DNA from: an uncultured Clostridia bacterium
Lineage (GTDB): Bacteria; Bacillota; Clostridia; Lachnospirales; CAG-274
Direction: 5' to 3'
NCBI GenBank assembly: GCA_944381435.1
Contig: CALWLD010000002.1
Location: 124,001-188,000, forward strand
Length of the DNA: 64,000 nt
Positions 1-9,425 of the stretch are shown in pieces (positions within the stretch are counted from its first letter, which is position 1; every line of letters starts with the position of its first letter). A program made the translations under genes and the position numbers. The notes beneath the pieces are model-generated. The model saw nothing but the letters and a program-made list of their open reading frames with translations. It had not been told where the DNA came from and did not search any database.

Positions 1-1158
1 ACCTGTTAATTTATAACCTGTTGCTTTTTCTACAGCATCAGTGCTCCAATATGTTCTAACATCAGAGAAAATTTGAGCAGTGTTTGTAAGAAGTTTACCA
101 AAAAGCATACCAATACCATTTAAAACGTCGTTTTCTGTAGCTAATATGTAAGGTTCTCTTGTACCGTTCCAGTCAAAAGAAGTATTTAATAAAGCTTCAG
201 GGAAATCACAGTTTGGATAAAAATCTGTCCATTGTCTTTGTCCTTGGAAACCTGCAGCAATGGCATTATGTCCTAGCTTTTCTTCTTGACAATTATCAGG
301 TAAATTAGGGTTGCCGTTCATTAAATCTTTAATGATGCACATCATTTTAACAACAAACTCCCAATCTTTATCTTTTTCTTCTCTCGATTTTTGAACGCTA
401 GGGTCGTTTTTATCAAAGCCTTCTTTACATTTTTCTTTAGTCCATTTTAAAGCTCTTTCATATTCGTCTTTGTCATAAATTTCTTCTGTCATTCTTCTAA
501 TGATTTCTACCTCATCAACAGATTCCACACGCATTCCTAAATATTCTTCTATAAATTGAGGGTCTATTATAGAACCACCTATACCCATACATATAGAACC
601 TATTTGTAAGTAAGATTTACCTCTCATAGTAGCCGCTGCAACAGCTGCTCTACCAAATCTTAAAAGTTTTTCTTTAACATCTTCTGGTATGCTAGTATCA
701 TCTGCATCTTGTACATCGTGACCATATATGCCAAAAGCAGGTAAACCTTTTTGTGCGTGAGTTGCTAAAACAGATGCTAAATAAACAGCCCCTGGTCTTT
801 CTGTACCGTTAAAGCCCCAAACCCCTTTTATAGTTTTTGGGTTCATATCCATTGTTTCTGCACCATAACACCAGCAAGGAGTTACTGTAAGGGTGATATC
901 TACCCCTTCTTTTCTGAATTTTTCTTCACAAGCAGCTGCCTCTGGCACTCTACCTATAGTAGTATCTGCAATAACAACTTTTACAGGTTCACCATTTATG
1001 TATTTTAAGTTTTCTTCAAACAATTTAGCAGCAGATTTTGCCATATTCATAGTTTGTTCTTCTAAAGAAGCTCTAACGTTTACAACTCCTTGTCTGCCAT
1101 CTATCGTTGGTCTGATACCTATAACTGGATAGCCGCCTACTAATCTATTTTCACTCAT
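1..1158 (-). CDS. fucI: L-fucose isomerase, N-terminal 386 residues (cut by window edge)
   Basis: Isomerises L-fucose to L-fuculose (and often D-arabinose to D-ribulose), the first intracellular step of fucose breakdown. The start ATG at 1156-1158 follows a GGAGGT about 8 bases upstream. The translation opens [20 protein letters not shown] and carries family stretches such as [44 protein letters not shown] and [14 protein letters not shown]. The region [11 protein letters not shown] followed by DVRTYW holds the Glu and Asp expected to bind the active-site metal. The family is about 590 residues long, so roughly 200 C-terminal residues, including the last metal-ligand His, lie outside the window. 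It is transcribed divergently from the AraC-type regulator at 1354, a likely fucose-responsive controller. Identity is confident from several family-wide motifs. Confidence 0.95.
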   Translation of the reverse strand, partial: MSENRLVGGYPVIGIRPTIDGRQGVVNVRASLEEQTMNMAKSAAKLFEENLKYINGEPVKVVIADTTIGRVPEAAACEEKFRKEGVDITLTVTPCWCYGAETMDMNPKTIKGVWGFNGTERPGAVYLASVLATHAQKGLPAFGIYGHDVQDADDTSIPEDVKEKLLRFGRAAVAAATMRGKSYLQIGSICMGIGGSIIDPQFIEEYLGMRVESVDEVEIIRRMTEEIYDKDEYERALKWTKEKCKEGFDKNDPSVQKSREEKDKDWEFVVKMMCIIKDLMNGNPNLPDNCQEEKLGHNAIAAGFQGQRQWTDFYPNCDFPEALLNTSFDWNGTREPYILATENDVLNGIGMLFGKLLTNTAQIFSDVRTYWSTDAVEKATGYKLTG

Positions 1159-1218
1159 TATATATTACCTCCATAAATTAAAAACATAATTTACTATAAT
1201 ATTAACACTTTAAAAAAA

Positions 1219-1246
1219 TTTTTTCTTGTATTTTTGTAAGAAAAAA
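1219..1246. promoter_or_regulatory. Inverted repeat in the fucI / araC-type divergent intergenic region
   Basis: Arms TTTTTTCTT and AAGAAAAAA are separated by 10 bases, midway between the divergent starts of fucI (1158) and the AraC-family gene (1354). A TATAAT hexamer at 1286-1291 could be the -10 element of the regulator gene. The position suits an AraC-type operator, but such low-complexity arms arise easily in this AT-rich DNA. I see no catabolite-responsive element with confidence in the 195-base gap. Confidence 0.25.
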
Positions 1247-1353
1247 ATATAATAATTTTCACTTTTATATTCATTATATTTATGGTATAATAAGTTTAAA
1301 TATAACTTTTCTGTAGTTTTGTACAATTTTTTATATAAAAGGAGCTTTTATTT

Positions 1354-2208
1354 ATGAATTATTTGAAATATAAAGAAAATAAATCAAGAGGTACTTTTAA
1401 TTTTCCTGTTGAATTTTATTTTATAACACAAGAAGATTCAAGGTATAATATGCATTATCATTGGCACACAGAAATAGAAATAATACGTATATTAGAAGGT
1501 GAATTTCCTTTAATTTTAAATGAACAAATAGTATATGCTAAAAAAAATGATATTATTTTTATATCACCAGAAGTATTGCACGGTGGCTTACCTAAAAATT
1601 GTGTTTATGAATGTATAGTTATAGATATGAGTATGTTTTTAAATAATAATATTTGTACAAACTATTTAAAAGAAATGTTGGATAAAAAAATAATAATTAA
1701 CTATGATATACATAAAAATGAAAGCATAAAAATATACTTAAACAATATGTTTGATTGTATAAAAAATAAAAATATAGGCTATGAGTTTTTAATTCAAGGT
1801 TATTTATACGTTATTTTTGGTATAATTTTAGAAAATAATTTATATATAAAAAATAGCCATATTGATATAAAAAACAAAAAAAGAATAGAACAATTAAAAA
1901 AAGTTTTAGAGTTTATAGAACAAGAATATGATAAGCCTATAACCTTAGAAGATTTAGCAAGCAAAACGAATTTAAACCCTAAATATTTTATAAAAATTTT
2001 TAGCCAAATGACTGGTAAATCTCCTATACAATATTTAAATTCTTATAGAATAGAAATAGCCTGTAATATGCTTTTATCAACAGAGCTATCTATAACAGAT
2101 ATTTGCTTAAACTGTGGATTTAACGACTTAAGTTACTTTATAAAAACATTTAAAAAAGAAAAAAATATAAGCCCTAAAAAGTTTAGAAGCTCTTATGTTT
2201 TATCATAG
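1354..2208 (+). CDS. AraC-family transcriptional regulator with cupin sensor domain
   Basis: A 284-residue AraC/XylS-type regulator. The N-terminal half looks like a cupin sugar-sensing domain: HYHWHTEIEIIRILEGEF at about residues 34-51, followed by alternating beta-like segments. The last ~90 residues form the paired helix-turn-helix domain (TLEDLASKTNLNPKYFIKIF and LSITDICLNCGFNDLSYFIK, ending in the SPKKFR signature). The ATG follows AGGAG about 10 bases upstream. It sits head to head with fucI, which suggests it controls fucose use. The NhaC-like gene starts only 23 bases downstream and may be co-transcribed. The inducer cannot be read from sequence. Confidence 0.88.
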   Translation: MNYLKYKENKSRGTFNFPVEFYFITQEDSRYNMHYHWHTEIEIIRILEGEFPLILNEQIVYAKKNDIIFISPEVLHGGLPKNCVYECIVIDMSMFLNNNICTNYLKEMLDKKIIINYDIHKNESIKIYLNNMFDCIKNKNIGYEFLIQGYLYVIFGIILENNLYIKNSHIDIKNKKRIEQLKKVLEFIEQEYDKPITLEDLASKTNLNPKYFIKIFSQMTGKSPIQYLNSYRIEIACNMLLSTELSITDICLNCGFNDLSYFIKTFKKEKNISPKKFRSSYVLS

Positions 2209-2231
2209 TTATTATAAAGAAAGGAATTTTT

Positions 2232-3632
2232 ATGAAAAACAATAAAGAACCATCTTTTAAAATTAGCTTAATAGTATTATTAGGTATTTTATTAATATTA
2301 TTAAGTGGTATATTTATATTTAAAATTGATACAGTACTTCTTCTTATTTTATGCATTATATACATAAGTATAATGGGTAGATTTTCTGGGATAACTCAAA
2401 AAGATATACTAAGCTATATGTCTTATGGTTGTTCAAAAGCTTACATAGGTCTTTTATTTTTTATATTAATAGGTGGAATAATTGGTATATTTATATTATC
2501 AGGCACAGTACCCACTTTAGTTTACTATGGACTGGATATATTATCCCCTAAATTTTTCTTACCTAGCACACTTTTAATATGTACTATTTTATCTTCTATA
2601 ATAGGCTCTTCTTGGAGTACTGTAGGAACTGTTGGTATTGCAATAATAGGTATAGCTACAACATCTAACATAGCAATACCTCTGCCTATAATTGCAGGGG
2701 CTATAATTTCTGGTGCTTGGTTTGGTGATAAAATGTCCCCTGTATCTGATTCTACAGTTATGACTGCTACATCTGTTAATGCAAATGTATATGACCATAT
2801 AAAAGTTATGTCTATGACAACTTTACCTGCTTATATTATTTCATTAATAGTTTATGCTCTTATTAATTCTTTTTACGATGTAAAAGATATAGATATAAAT
2901 AATATTAATATTATAAAAGATGCATTAAGTGAAATATATAACATTTCTATTTTTAATTTTTTACCTTTAATAATTTTGGTTGTTTTATCTATTTTAAAAG
3001 TAGATGCAATAAAATCTCTATTAATAACTATAGGCATTGCTATATTATGTAGTATTATATTGCAAGGTAAAGATTTATACACTTGCTTTGATGCAATATT
3101 AAATGGTGTAAATATAACTACATCTAATCAAGAAGTTAATACTCTCTTAAATAGAGGTGGTATCAATAGTATGATGTCTACATTTCTTCTTTGTTTTTTT
3201 GCTCTTTCAATGGGTGGTGTTTTAGAAGAAAGTGGCTTTTTAAGCGTTATCATAAAACGTATAACAAGAAAATTAAAGTCTACTTTTAGCTTAGTTTTTA
3301 CAGCTATGTCAACTTGTATATTAGGTACTGCTTTATTTGCAGATATATACCTATCTATAATATTAAATGCCAATATGTATAAAGAAGAATTTGAAAATAA
3401 AAATTTAAAAAATACAATGTTATCAAGAACTATTGAAGAAGGCACAACTCTATTTGCTCCTTTGATACCTTGGACAGCAGCATCTGCCTTTATAACAGCA
3501 ACATTAAACATACAAACGTTAGATTATGCTAAATATACTATATTAAATTTAACAAACCCTATTATATCTTTATTATTTACATTTCTAGGTATATTTGTTA
3601 TAAAAAATAAAGAAAAACCTAAAAGGCTATAG
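2232..3632 (+). CDS. NhaC-family Na+/H+ antiporter-like membrane protein
   Basis: A 466-residue integral membrane protein with about a dozen hydrophobic segments. The stretch GAWFGDKMSPVSDSTVM near residues 160-176 matches the NhaC-family signature (G-x-x-x-G-D-x-x-S-P-x-S-D). C-terminal family-like features are also present (LNRGGINSMMSTFLLC and LSRTIEEGTTLFAPLIPWTAA). NhaC proteins exchange Na+ for H+, and some relatives exchange organic acids such as malate and lactate, so the substrate is open. The gene is 23 bases downstream of the AraC-type regulator on the same strand. If the two are co-transcribed, the transporter may serve uptake or export linked to sugar catabolism. Its stop codon lies inside the hairpin terminator at 3621-3651. 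Confidence 0.87.
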   Translation: MKNNKEPSFKISLIVLLGILLILLSGIFIFKIDTVLLLILCIIYISIMGRFSGITQKDILSYMSYGCSKAYIGLLFFILIGGIIGIFILSGTVPTLVYYGLDILSPKFFLPSTLLICTILSSIIGSSWSTVGTVGIAIIGIATTSNIAIPLPIIAGAIISGAWFGDKMSPVSDSTVMTATSVNANVYDHIKVMSMTTLPAYIISLIVYALINSFYDVKDIDINNINIIKDALSEIYNISIFNFLPLIILVVLSILKVDAIKSLLITIGIAILCSIILQGKDLYTCFDAILNGVNITTSNQEVNTLLNRGGINSMMSTFLLCFFALSMGGVLEESGFLSVIIKRITRKLKSTFSLVFTAMSTCILGTALFADIYLSIILNANMYKEEFENKNLKNTMLSRTIEEGTTLFAPLIPWTAASAFITATLNIQTLDYAKYTILNLTNPIISLLFTFLGIFVIKNKEKPKRL

Positions 3633-3651
3633 ATAAAATCTATAGCCTTTT
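3621..3651. terminator. Bidirectional hairpin terminator between nhaC-like gene and rsmI
   Basis: A perfect 14-bp stem, AAAAGGCTATAGAT with ATCTATAGCCTTTT around a 3-base AAA loop, has A-tract and T-tract flanks on both strands. It overlaps the stop codon of the upstream gene and ends 6 bases from the rsmI stop, so it should serve both converging transcripts. Its stem belongs to a recurring family in this window (see findings). Confidence 0.85.
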
Positions 3652-3657
3652 AATACC

Positions 3658-4503
3658 CTAATCTTTAATTTTAACCTCATTATAAACATCTCTTTTAGAT
3701 ATTCCTCGCTCTTTAGCAACTTTCTTCATTGCATCTTTTATATCCATACCTGATGATAAATACATATCTAAGTGTTCTTTTATAGATATATTTTGAATAT
3801 CTTCTTTTTGTTTATTTAAAAGTTCATTTTCGTTAGCACCTTCTATAACAAGAACATATTCTCCTTTAGGTGTGTTATTTTCAAAATGCTCTATAGCCTC
3901 TTTTAAACTAGCTTTAAAAACTTTTTCGTGTTTTTTTGTAAGTTCTTTTACAATAGCTATATTTCTATCATCTATTTCTTCGTAAATATCTTTTAATGTT
4001 TGTAGTAAATGATGTGGTGCTTCATATAATATGTATGTTCTTGTATCTTCTTTAAGCCTTTTAATAACTTCTTTTTTTGCCTTTTTATTTGAAGGTAAAA
4101 AGCCTTCAAAACAATAACTTCTGGTCTTTATCCCTGATAATATTAAGGCTGTTATAGATGCTGTCGCCCCAGGTAAAACTGTAACTTCTATATTGTTTTC
4201 ATAACATAGCCTTATTAAGTCTTCCCCAGGGTCGCATATCCCAGGCATACCTGCATCGCTAACTAAAGCTATGTTTTTATTATCTAATAGTAAATTAATT
4301 AATTTTTTCCCTTTAGTATCTTTATTATGTTCGTGATAGCTTTCTAAAGGTGTTTTTATCTCATAGTGATTTAATAGTTTTATAGTATGCCTTGTATCTT
4401 CTGATGCTATTAAATCTACTTCTTTTAAAGTTTCTAAACATCTAAGAGTAATATCCTTTAAATTACCTATAGGAGTTGCGCAAACATATAATTTACCTGC
4501 CAT
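3658..4503 (-). CDS. rsmI: 16S rRNA (cytidine1402-2'-O)-methyltransferase
   Basis: Methylates the 2'-O of C1402 in the ribosomal decoding centre using S-adenosylmethionine. The 281-residue protein is of normal family length and opens with MAGKLYVCATPIGNLKDITL, the hallmark start of RsmI in the tetrapyrrole-methylase fold. It also carries LIASEDTRHTIKLL, ALVSDAGMPGICDPG and VLPGATASITALILSG. The C-terminal ~50 residues form the small helical domain seen in family members. It is the last gene of the tmk operon, 11 bases after the trmN6-like gene, and ends at the shared terminator. The expected next gene in Bacillus, abrB, is absent here. Confidence 0.96.
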   Translation of the reverse strand: MAGKLYVCATPIGNLKDITLRCLETLKEVDLIASEDTRHTIKLLNHYEIKTPLESYHEHNKDTKGKKLINLLLDNKNIALVSDAGMPGICDPGEDLIRLCYENNIEVTVLPGATASITALILSGIKTRSYCFEGFLPSNKKAKKEVIKRLKEDTRTYILYEAPHHLLQTLKDIYEEIDDRNIAIVKELTKKHEKVFKASLKEAIEHFENNTPKGEYVLVIEGANENELLNKQKEDIQNISIKEHLDMYLSSGMDIKDAMKKVAKERGISKRDVYNEVKIKD

Positions 4504-4514
4504 TTTTTTCTCCT

Positions 4515-5249
4515 TTAATCGTAGTATATTTTATTTATTTCTTCTGTATATTGGTTATCTTTGTTATAAACTATAAGGTTTGGTAAAATTTTTAAAAAAG
4601 CTTTACCGTTTTTAACGCTTTCTATCAAAACCATATTAGGCTCTTTATCTTCATAGGGTTGTACAAACCTTATAGTTTTAGGCTCCAACTTATATTTTCT
4701 TAATGTGCAGATTATATCACAAAGTCTGTTAGGCCTATGTACCATATAAAATTTACCATTTGGTTTTAATAATAAAGATGTAGCTTTTACAATATCATCT
4801 AAATTACAAAAAATTTCGTGCCTTGCAATAGCCTTAGCGTCATATTCATTTATTAAACCTCCCCCCATATTCATATATGGAGGGTTAGAAGTTACCACAT
4901 CTATTGTATTTTTTTTAAATTTATCAAATACATTTTTTATATCTAAATGTAATATCTCTATTTTATCTTCTAGTTTATTAAGCCCTACACTTCTTTTTGC
5001 CATATCAACGCTTTCTTCTTGTATATCTATAGCAAAAAATTTTTTAGCCTTAGTTTTAGCACACATAAGAATAGGTATAATACCTGTTCCTGTTCCTATG
5101 TCAAAAACTACATCATTTTTTTTTGCCTTAGCAAAATCTGATAACAAAACAGCATCTATCCCAAAACAAAATCTTTTTTTATCTTGTATAATTACATAGT
5201 TATTTCTATGTAAATCATCTATTCTTTCATTTTCTTTTAAAATATCCAT
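4515..5249 (-). CDS. trmN6: tRNA1(Val) (adenine37-N6)-methyltransferase-like protein (YabB/YfiC family)
   Basis: A 244-residue class I SAM-dependent methyltransferase. Motif I is DIGTGTGIIPILM at about residue 50 and the catalytic motif IV is NPPYM at about 122. The NPPY form is typical of enzymes that methylate the exocyclic amine of adenine or of glutamine. The N-terminal KKRFCFGIDAVLLSDFA matches YfiC/TrmN6 proteins. Its ATG overlaps the stop of the yaaT gene as TAATG, so translation is probably coupled. Position between yaaT and rsmI is conserved with Bacillus yabB. The exact tRNA target is inferred from family, not shown by sequence. Confidence 0.85.
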   Translation of the reverse strand: MDILKENERIDDLHRNNYVIIQDKKRFCFGIDAVLLSDFAKAKKNDVVFDIGTGTGIIPILMCAKTKAKKFFAIDIQEESVDMAKRSVGLNKLEDKIEILHLDIKNVFDKFKKNTIDVVTSNPPYMNMGGGLINEYDAKAIARHEIFCNLDDIVKATSLLLKPNGKFYMVHRPNRLCDIICTLRKYKLEPKTIRFVQPYEDKEPNMVLIESVKNGKAFLKILPNLIVYNKDNQYTEEINKIYYD

Positions 5250-6121
5250 TAGTCTTCAATACCTTTTAGCTCTTCTAAATTTATCTCTTCTTTTACTACT
5301 TTGTTTCTTTTAATAATTTCTATTTCAGAAACATTAAAAAATTCAACACTAGGTATATCTTGTTCTGTTTTTCTAATAGCAGCTTTTATTGTTTGTCTTA
5401 AAACATTAACAGATAAAACTTCGCCCGTACCTTTATCTGTTTTTATAATATCACCTTCATTTGGCAAGTTTTTAGTAAGCTCTTCATAAGCCTCTTGTTC
5501 ATATTTAAGACAGCACATAAGCCTTCCACAAGCTCCAGAAATTTTCGTAGGGTTTAAAGAAAGCTTTTGGTCTTTAGCCATTTTTATAGAAACAGGCTGA
5601 AAATCTCTTAAAAATGTTGCACAGCATAAAGAACGCCCGCAAACACCTATCCCATTTACTATTCTGGCCTCATCTCTAACCCCTATTTGCCTAAGTTCTA
5701 TCCTCATTTTAAAAATAGATGCAAGTTCTTTTACAAGCTCCCTAAAATCAACTCTACCTTCTGCTATAAAGTAAAATATAATTTTATTAAGGTCAAATGT
5801 AAGAGTTACATCTATTAGTTTCATATCTAAGTTATATTTTTTAGCTTTTTCTATAAATATGTGATAAGCCTCTTTTTCTTTTTTTAAATTTTTTTCGTGT
5901 TGTAAAGTATCTTCTTCTGTAGCCAATCTTACAATAGGTTTTATTTCAAAATCTATTTTTTCATCATCTAATATTTTATTTTCTATTTCTACAGTAGCAT
6001 ATAAGATACCTTGTATAGTTTCTATAATAACTGGCTCATTTTTTTTAAAATCTTTACCTTCTGGGTCAAAGTAATATATTTTACTTCCTTTTTTGAGCCT
6101 AACTCCAATTATTTCAGCCAT
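5249..6121 (-). CDS. ricT: PSP1-domain protein YaaT/RicT
   Basis: A 290-residue PSP1 (YaaT/RicT) protein. In Bacillus it forms a complex with RicA (YmcA) and RicF (YlbF) that binds iron-sulfur clusters, supports RNase Y-dependent mRNA processing and is needed for sporulation. The PSP1 core carries two cysteine clusters, GVCGRSLCCATFL at about residues 160-170 and GACGRLMCCLKYE at about 195-207, the likely metal ligands. It overlaps holB by 13 bases and trmN6 by one. A YlbF-family partner candidate is at 30041. Family identification is strong; the complex in this organism is inferred. Confidence 0.93.
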   Translation of the reverse strand: MAEIIGVRLKKGSKIYYFDPEGKDFKKNEPVIIETIQGILYATVEIENKILDDEKIDFEIKPIVRLATEEDTLQHEKNLKKEKEAYHIFIEKAKKYNLDMKLIDVTLTFDLNKIIFYFIAEGRVDFRELVKELASIFKMRIELRQIGVRDEARIVNGIGVCGRSLCCATFLRDFQPVSIKMAKDQKLSLNPTKISGACGRLMCCLKYEQEAYEELTKNLPNEGDIIKTDKGTGEVLSVNVLRQTIKAAIRKTEQDIPSVEFFNVSEIEIIKRNKVVKEEINLEELKGIED

Positions 6122-7113
6122 ATTTTATCTCCTTTTATATCTAAAAGTAAACATTCTATTGTCATATTAAAGTTACTGTTTTGTTCTAGGTTTAATTTAG
6201 CTTTTAATATAAAATCTATATTATTAATTAGCTTTTTAGAAGGGTTGTTAGCTATCTTTTTTATATGATTTTCAATATCTTTTTGTATAATGCTTTTAGT
6301 ATTATTAGTTTGTTTATATATTAAGCTATCCCTATAAGTTAATAAATAAATATTTAATATTTCGTTTATGCTATCTTTCATATTTTCATATTTATTTACA
6401 ATGTTATAAATTTCTGTAATATTATGTTGGTTTAAATTTTCTAATCTTTCAATATCTTGTATAATATCTTGCCTAAAAGTTATAAAGTTTTCTGAATATG
6501 CAATTTCTAAAGCTTTTCCTATGCTACCTCTAGAATAAGCACTATAAAATCTAGCTATATTGCTGTTTATTCCTTTATTTATTAAGTAGTTTTCTATAAG
6601 TGCTGGGGATAAAGGTTTTATCTTAAACAAAATGCATCTTGATAATATTGTAGGTAAAAAGCTATTGTAATTTTTTGTTAAAAATATAAAAATAGCAAAA
6701 CTAGGAGGTTCTTCTATAGTTTTTAAAATAGCATTTTGAGCTTGTATAGTCATATTTTGTGCGTTTTTTATTATAAAAACTTTATATTTATATTTAAAAG
6801 GTTTGGTTTCAATATTTTTTATAACCTTTTCTCTAATATCATCAACACCTATACTTTTTTTCTCTGTATCTATAAAGAAAAAATCTGGATTGTTATCTGT
6901 GTCAAAACTTATACAAGATGTACAAGTTAAACAAGGTTCTAACCCTGAATTTTCACATAGTAACAATTTTGCAAAAGACTTTGCAATAAGAGTTTTACCT
7001 GTTTTTTCTTTACCATCTAAAATATAAGCGTGAGAAATTTTATTATTTTGTATAGACTTTTTAAAACTATTTAATATTTTTTCATTACCTATTATTTCTT
7101 TAAATGTATACAT
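6109..7113 (-). CDS. holB: DNA polymerase III delta' subunit
   Basis: Clamp-loader subunit of the replicative polymerase. The 334-residue protein starts MYTFKEIIGNEKILNSFKKS and carries the AAA+ P-loop DGKEKTGKTLIAKSF. A four-Cys zinc module follows (one Cys before ENSGLEP, then CLTCTSC), then the sensor region TKNYNSFLPTILSRC with the conserved SRC arginine finger. The start ATG is one base after the yaaR stop. The C-terminal third is poorly conserved, as usual for delta'. Position in the tmk operon matches Bacillus holB. Catalytic hydrolysis is not guaranteed, since delta' is often a weak ATPase. Confidence 0.93.
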   Translation of the reverse strand: MYTFKEIIGNEKILNSFKKSIQNNKISHAYILDGKEKTGKTLIAKSFAKLLLCENSGLEPCLTCTSCISFDTDNNPDFFFIDTEKKSIGVDDIREKVIKNIETKPFKYKYKVFIIKNAQNMTIQAQNAILKTIEEPPSFAIFIFLTKNYNSFLPTILSRCILFKIKPLSPALIENYLINKGINSNIARFYSAYSRGSIGKALEIAYSENFITFRQDIIQDIERLENLNQHNITEIYNIVNKYENMKDSINEILNIYLLTYRDSLIYKQTNNTKSIIQKDIENHIKKIANNPSKKLINNIDFILKAKLNLEQNSNFNMTIECLLLDIKGDKIWLK

Positions 7114-7114
7114 T

Positions 7115-7555
7115 TTATATTATAAGGTCTAGTAAAAGACCTCTTATTTCTCCTGTTTTATCTAATATAGCAATATGATTTTTTTCAGTTTTTATAAGCT
7201 CTTGTGCAAGGTCATCTAGCTCTTTATTAACAAGCTTTACTATGCCATACACCCTGTGCCTACCTCTTCTATCTAAGAAATTTTCTCTAGAAAACTGATG
7301 GCTATTTGTTACAACTTCATTCATAAAATCTGTTATAAGGCTTCTGTATTTTTTCATATCTTTTATGTCCATATGTTCTGCCAGTTTTTTACCTTGAACA
7401 GTTATTTCATCTATAAGTCCATTCAGCTTTTGCATAAGGTTATCATTTTCTACCCTATTTAATGTAAATTTAAAATCATCTGTTTCTTGAGTTTCTTTTT
7501 TACTATCTACAGTAGGCAGATTATCAAGTTTTATATCACTTACCCTTAAGTCCAT
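7115..7555 (-). CDS. yaaR: YaaR family protein (DUF327)
   Basis: A 146-residue soluble, mainly helical protein of unknown biochemical function, recognised as YaaR/DUF327. Visible features are the central YRSLITDFMNEVVTNSHQF segment, the RRGRHRVYGIVKLVNKELDDL segment and a C-terminal helix ending RGLLLDLII. The gene lies between the c-di-AMP receptor and holB, its conserved place in Firmicutes. It ends one base before holB, so the two are translationally adjacent. No catalytic motif is visible. Confidence 0.85.
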   Translation of the reverse strand: MDLRVSDIKLDNLPTVDSKKETQETDDFKFTLNRVENDNLMQKLNGLIDEITVQGKKLAEHMDIKDMKKYRSLITDFMNEVVTNSHQFSRENFLDRRGRHRVYGIVKLVNKELDDLAQELIKTEKNHIAILDKTGEIRGLLLDLII

Positions 7556-7567
7556 AATAAAGCCCCC

Positions 7568-7888
7568 TTATACCTTTACAAATTTATCCACATCTAAAAC
7601 AAAAATTGTAGCTCCACCAACAGTAACCTCTATAGGTGGTAATGTATAGTTACTTCCTGTAACATTAACACTATTTGCAAATTGTTTTTTAATATGACCT
7701 TCCTTTTTTATAATGTCTATTACAAAATCTACTTTTTCATCTTCAACGCCACAAATCAAAGTGGTGTTACCAACTTTTAAAAATCCACCAGTGCTAGCAA
7801 GCTTTGTAACAATAAACCCTTCCACATTTAAAGCATTCATTATATTAAAGCTATCATCATCTTTAACTATAGCCATAACAAGCTTCAT
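7568..7888 (-). CDS. darA: Cyclic di-AMP receptor, PII-like (DarA/PstA/YaaQ)
   Basis: A 106-residue PII-like protein starting MKLVMAIVKDDDSFNIMNAL. The family binds the second messenger c-di-AMP as a trimer. Typical segments are FIVTKLASTGGFLKVGNTTL (T-loop and ligand contacts), VDFVIDIIKKEG, and the C-terminal VGGATIFVLDVDKFVKV. I chose the ATG at 7886-7888 because AAGGAGGAG lies 6 bases before it. A longer frame from TTG at 7909 would translate the ribosome binding site itself. The gene follows tmk closely. The downstream target of the receptor is not known from sequence. Confidence 0.93.
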   Translation of the reverse strand: MKLVMAIVKDDDSFNIMNALNVEGFIVTKLASTGGFLKVGNTTLICGVEDEKVDFVIDIIKKEGHIKKQFANSVNVTGSNYTLPPIEVTVGGATIFVLDVDKFVKV

Positions 7889-7901
7889 AAAAAACTCCTC
7901 C

Positions 7902-8522
7902 TTAAACAAATAGTTTTTCTAAATTTTTTATTATCTCTTTATGCATTTCTTCAATAGATTTATTAGCATCTATAACTTTTATCCTTTCGCTATTTTGCTT
8001 AATAAGCATTTTATATCCATCATAAACTTTTTGATAAAAATGAGATTTTTCACTTTCTAATCTATCTAACTGCTTTTGTTCTTTTTTCCTTTTAATAGCA
8101 TCTTTAGGGGATAAATCTAAAAAGAAGGTTATATCTGGTATTAACCCTCCTGTTGCAATATTGTTTATTTTTTTTATAACATCTACACCAAGGTTTCTAG
8201 CTATCCCTTGGTATACAATGCTAGAATCAACAAATCTATCGCAAATAACAATAGCCCCTTTTTTAAGCTTTGGATTTATAACTTCATTTACAAGCTGAGC
8301 TCTAGATGATGCATAAAGAAGTGCTTCTGTCATATAATGCATTTCTTTATTTTCTATATCTAATATAATATCTCTTATTTTCTCACTAATATTTGTACCA
8401 CCAGGTTCTCTAACAAAAACTACATCAAATCCTTTATTTTTAAGATATTCATTTAAAAGCTTTAATTGTGTACTTTTGCCAGCACCATCTGTTCCTTCCA
8501 TTGTAATAAATAAACCTGACAT
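7902..8522 (-). CDS. tmk: Thymidylate kinase
   Basis: Phosphorylates dTMP to dTDP for DNA synthesis. The 206-residue protein has the P-loop EGTDGAGKSTQLKLL at the N-terminus, the DRx motif in CDRFVDSSIVYQGIARNLG, and a lid region rich in Lys/Arg (KRKKEQKQLDRLESE). Length and motif order fit the family. AGGAGA precedes the ATG. It is the first gene of the conserved tmk-darA-yaaR-holB-yaaT-trmN6-rsmI cluster, whose junctions are 1-14 bases or overlapping, so a single operon is likely. Confidence 0.97.
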   Translation of the reverse strand: MSGLFITMEGTDGAGKSTQLKLLNEYLKNKGFDVVFVREPGGTNISEKIRDIILDIENKEMHYMTEALLYASSRAQLVNEVINPKLKKGAIVICDRFVDSSIVYQGIARNLGVDVIKKINNIATGGLIPDITFFLDLSPKDAIKRKKEQKQLDRLESEKSHFYQKVYDGYKMLIKQNSERIKVIDANKSIEEMHKEIIKNLEKLFV

Positions 8523-8582
8523 ATAATCTCCTAAATAAAATTTTATTTTTATTATACCATATTAAGATGTATTTTAAAAGTA

Positions 8583-9248
8583 TTAAATCCTTTGTTCGTA
8601 AATAATAATTAGTAAAACTATAAAGAACAAAATGCTACATATATATATAGATTGTATTTTTAAAAATTCTACAAAAATAACACCTAAAATTACCCCTAAA
8701 ACAAAAGTAATTATTATTGTTAAATACTTAAAAAATATTTTCATAGCATTTTTTTCTTTATATATTACCCATTTACAGAAAAATTCCATTAAAGACCTTA
8801 AATTACCTGTACACATAATAGGAGCAAAGACATCTCCTTTAGATTTTTTAAATGTTCCAATCATTAATGAACATATAAAAGATACCAAGCATATAGTAAT
8901 TATTGTATAGTTTTTAAATACACCCATCCCCATTATAAGAGTAGACAATATGTTTATACATAGTATAATTTTTATCCATTTTTTGTTTTTATTAAATTTA
9001 AAAATTAAAATTTGTGTTATAAATATAGCTATACAAAAAGCCACTACAGGTAAAAACCTTAAAAATGCATTGTAAAAATTTCCTTTTACAAGATACAAGC
9101 CTATAAATATTAAATTTCCTGTTTGTGTGTTTGCAAAAATTTTATCATATAATACATAAGTATAAGAATCTAAAAAACCACCAATAAAAGTTAATATTAA
9201 ACTTATATATATATTTTCTTCTATATGTCCTAAATTTTTATTTGTCAT
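8583..9248 (-). CDS. YoaK-like DUF1275 membrane protein
   Basis: A 221-residue membrane protein with about six hydrophobic segments. Recognised as YoaK/DUF1275 by FIGGFLDSYTYVLYDKIFANTQTGNLIFIG near the N-terminus and CTGNLRSLMEFFCKW in the middle; the repeated TGNL marks the two halves. The biochemical role of the family is unknown. I prefer the ATG at 9246-9248, which follows GAAAGGA, over the TTG 15 bases upstream that would include that site in the coding sequence. The gene is 60 bases upstream of tmk on the same strand but is not part of the conserved operon. Confidence 0.85.
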   Translation of the reverse strand: MTNKNLGHIEENIYISLILTFIGGFLDSYTYVLYDKIFANTQTGNLIFIGLYLVKGNFYNAFLRFLPVVAFCIAIFITQILIFKFNKNKKWIKIILCINILSTLIMGMGVFKNYTIITICLVSFICSLMIGTFKKSKGDVFAPIMCTGNLRSLMEFFCKWVIYKEKNAMKIFFKYLTIIITFVLGVILGVIFVEFLKIQSIYICSILFFIVLLIIIYEQRI

Positions 9249-9425
9249 AATAAATCCTTTCAAAATAATATATAGTAATATAATATATTATTTTGTGTTA
9301 TTTTGTCAATGTAAGTATAAAAATTTTAATATATAGCTTAATAAAAATATATTGTTTTTTATATAAGTTTATGCTATTATTTATATAGCAATATATAGTT
9401 TATAAAACTAGATAGGAGGTTTTAT

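Noticed and set aside
893..1132. Plus-strand ORF of 79 residues inside fucI
   Set aside because: It runs antisense to a clearly conserved fucose isomerase frame and has no ribosome binding site. It is a shadow frame, like many others here (for example 2589-2798, 20118-20802 and 26181-26636).
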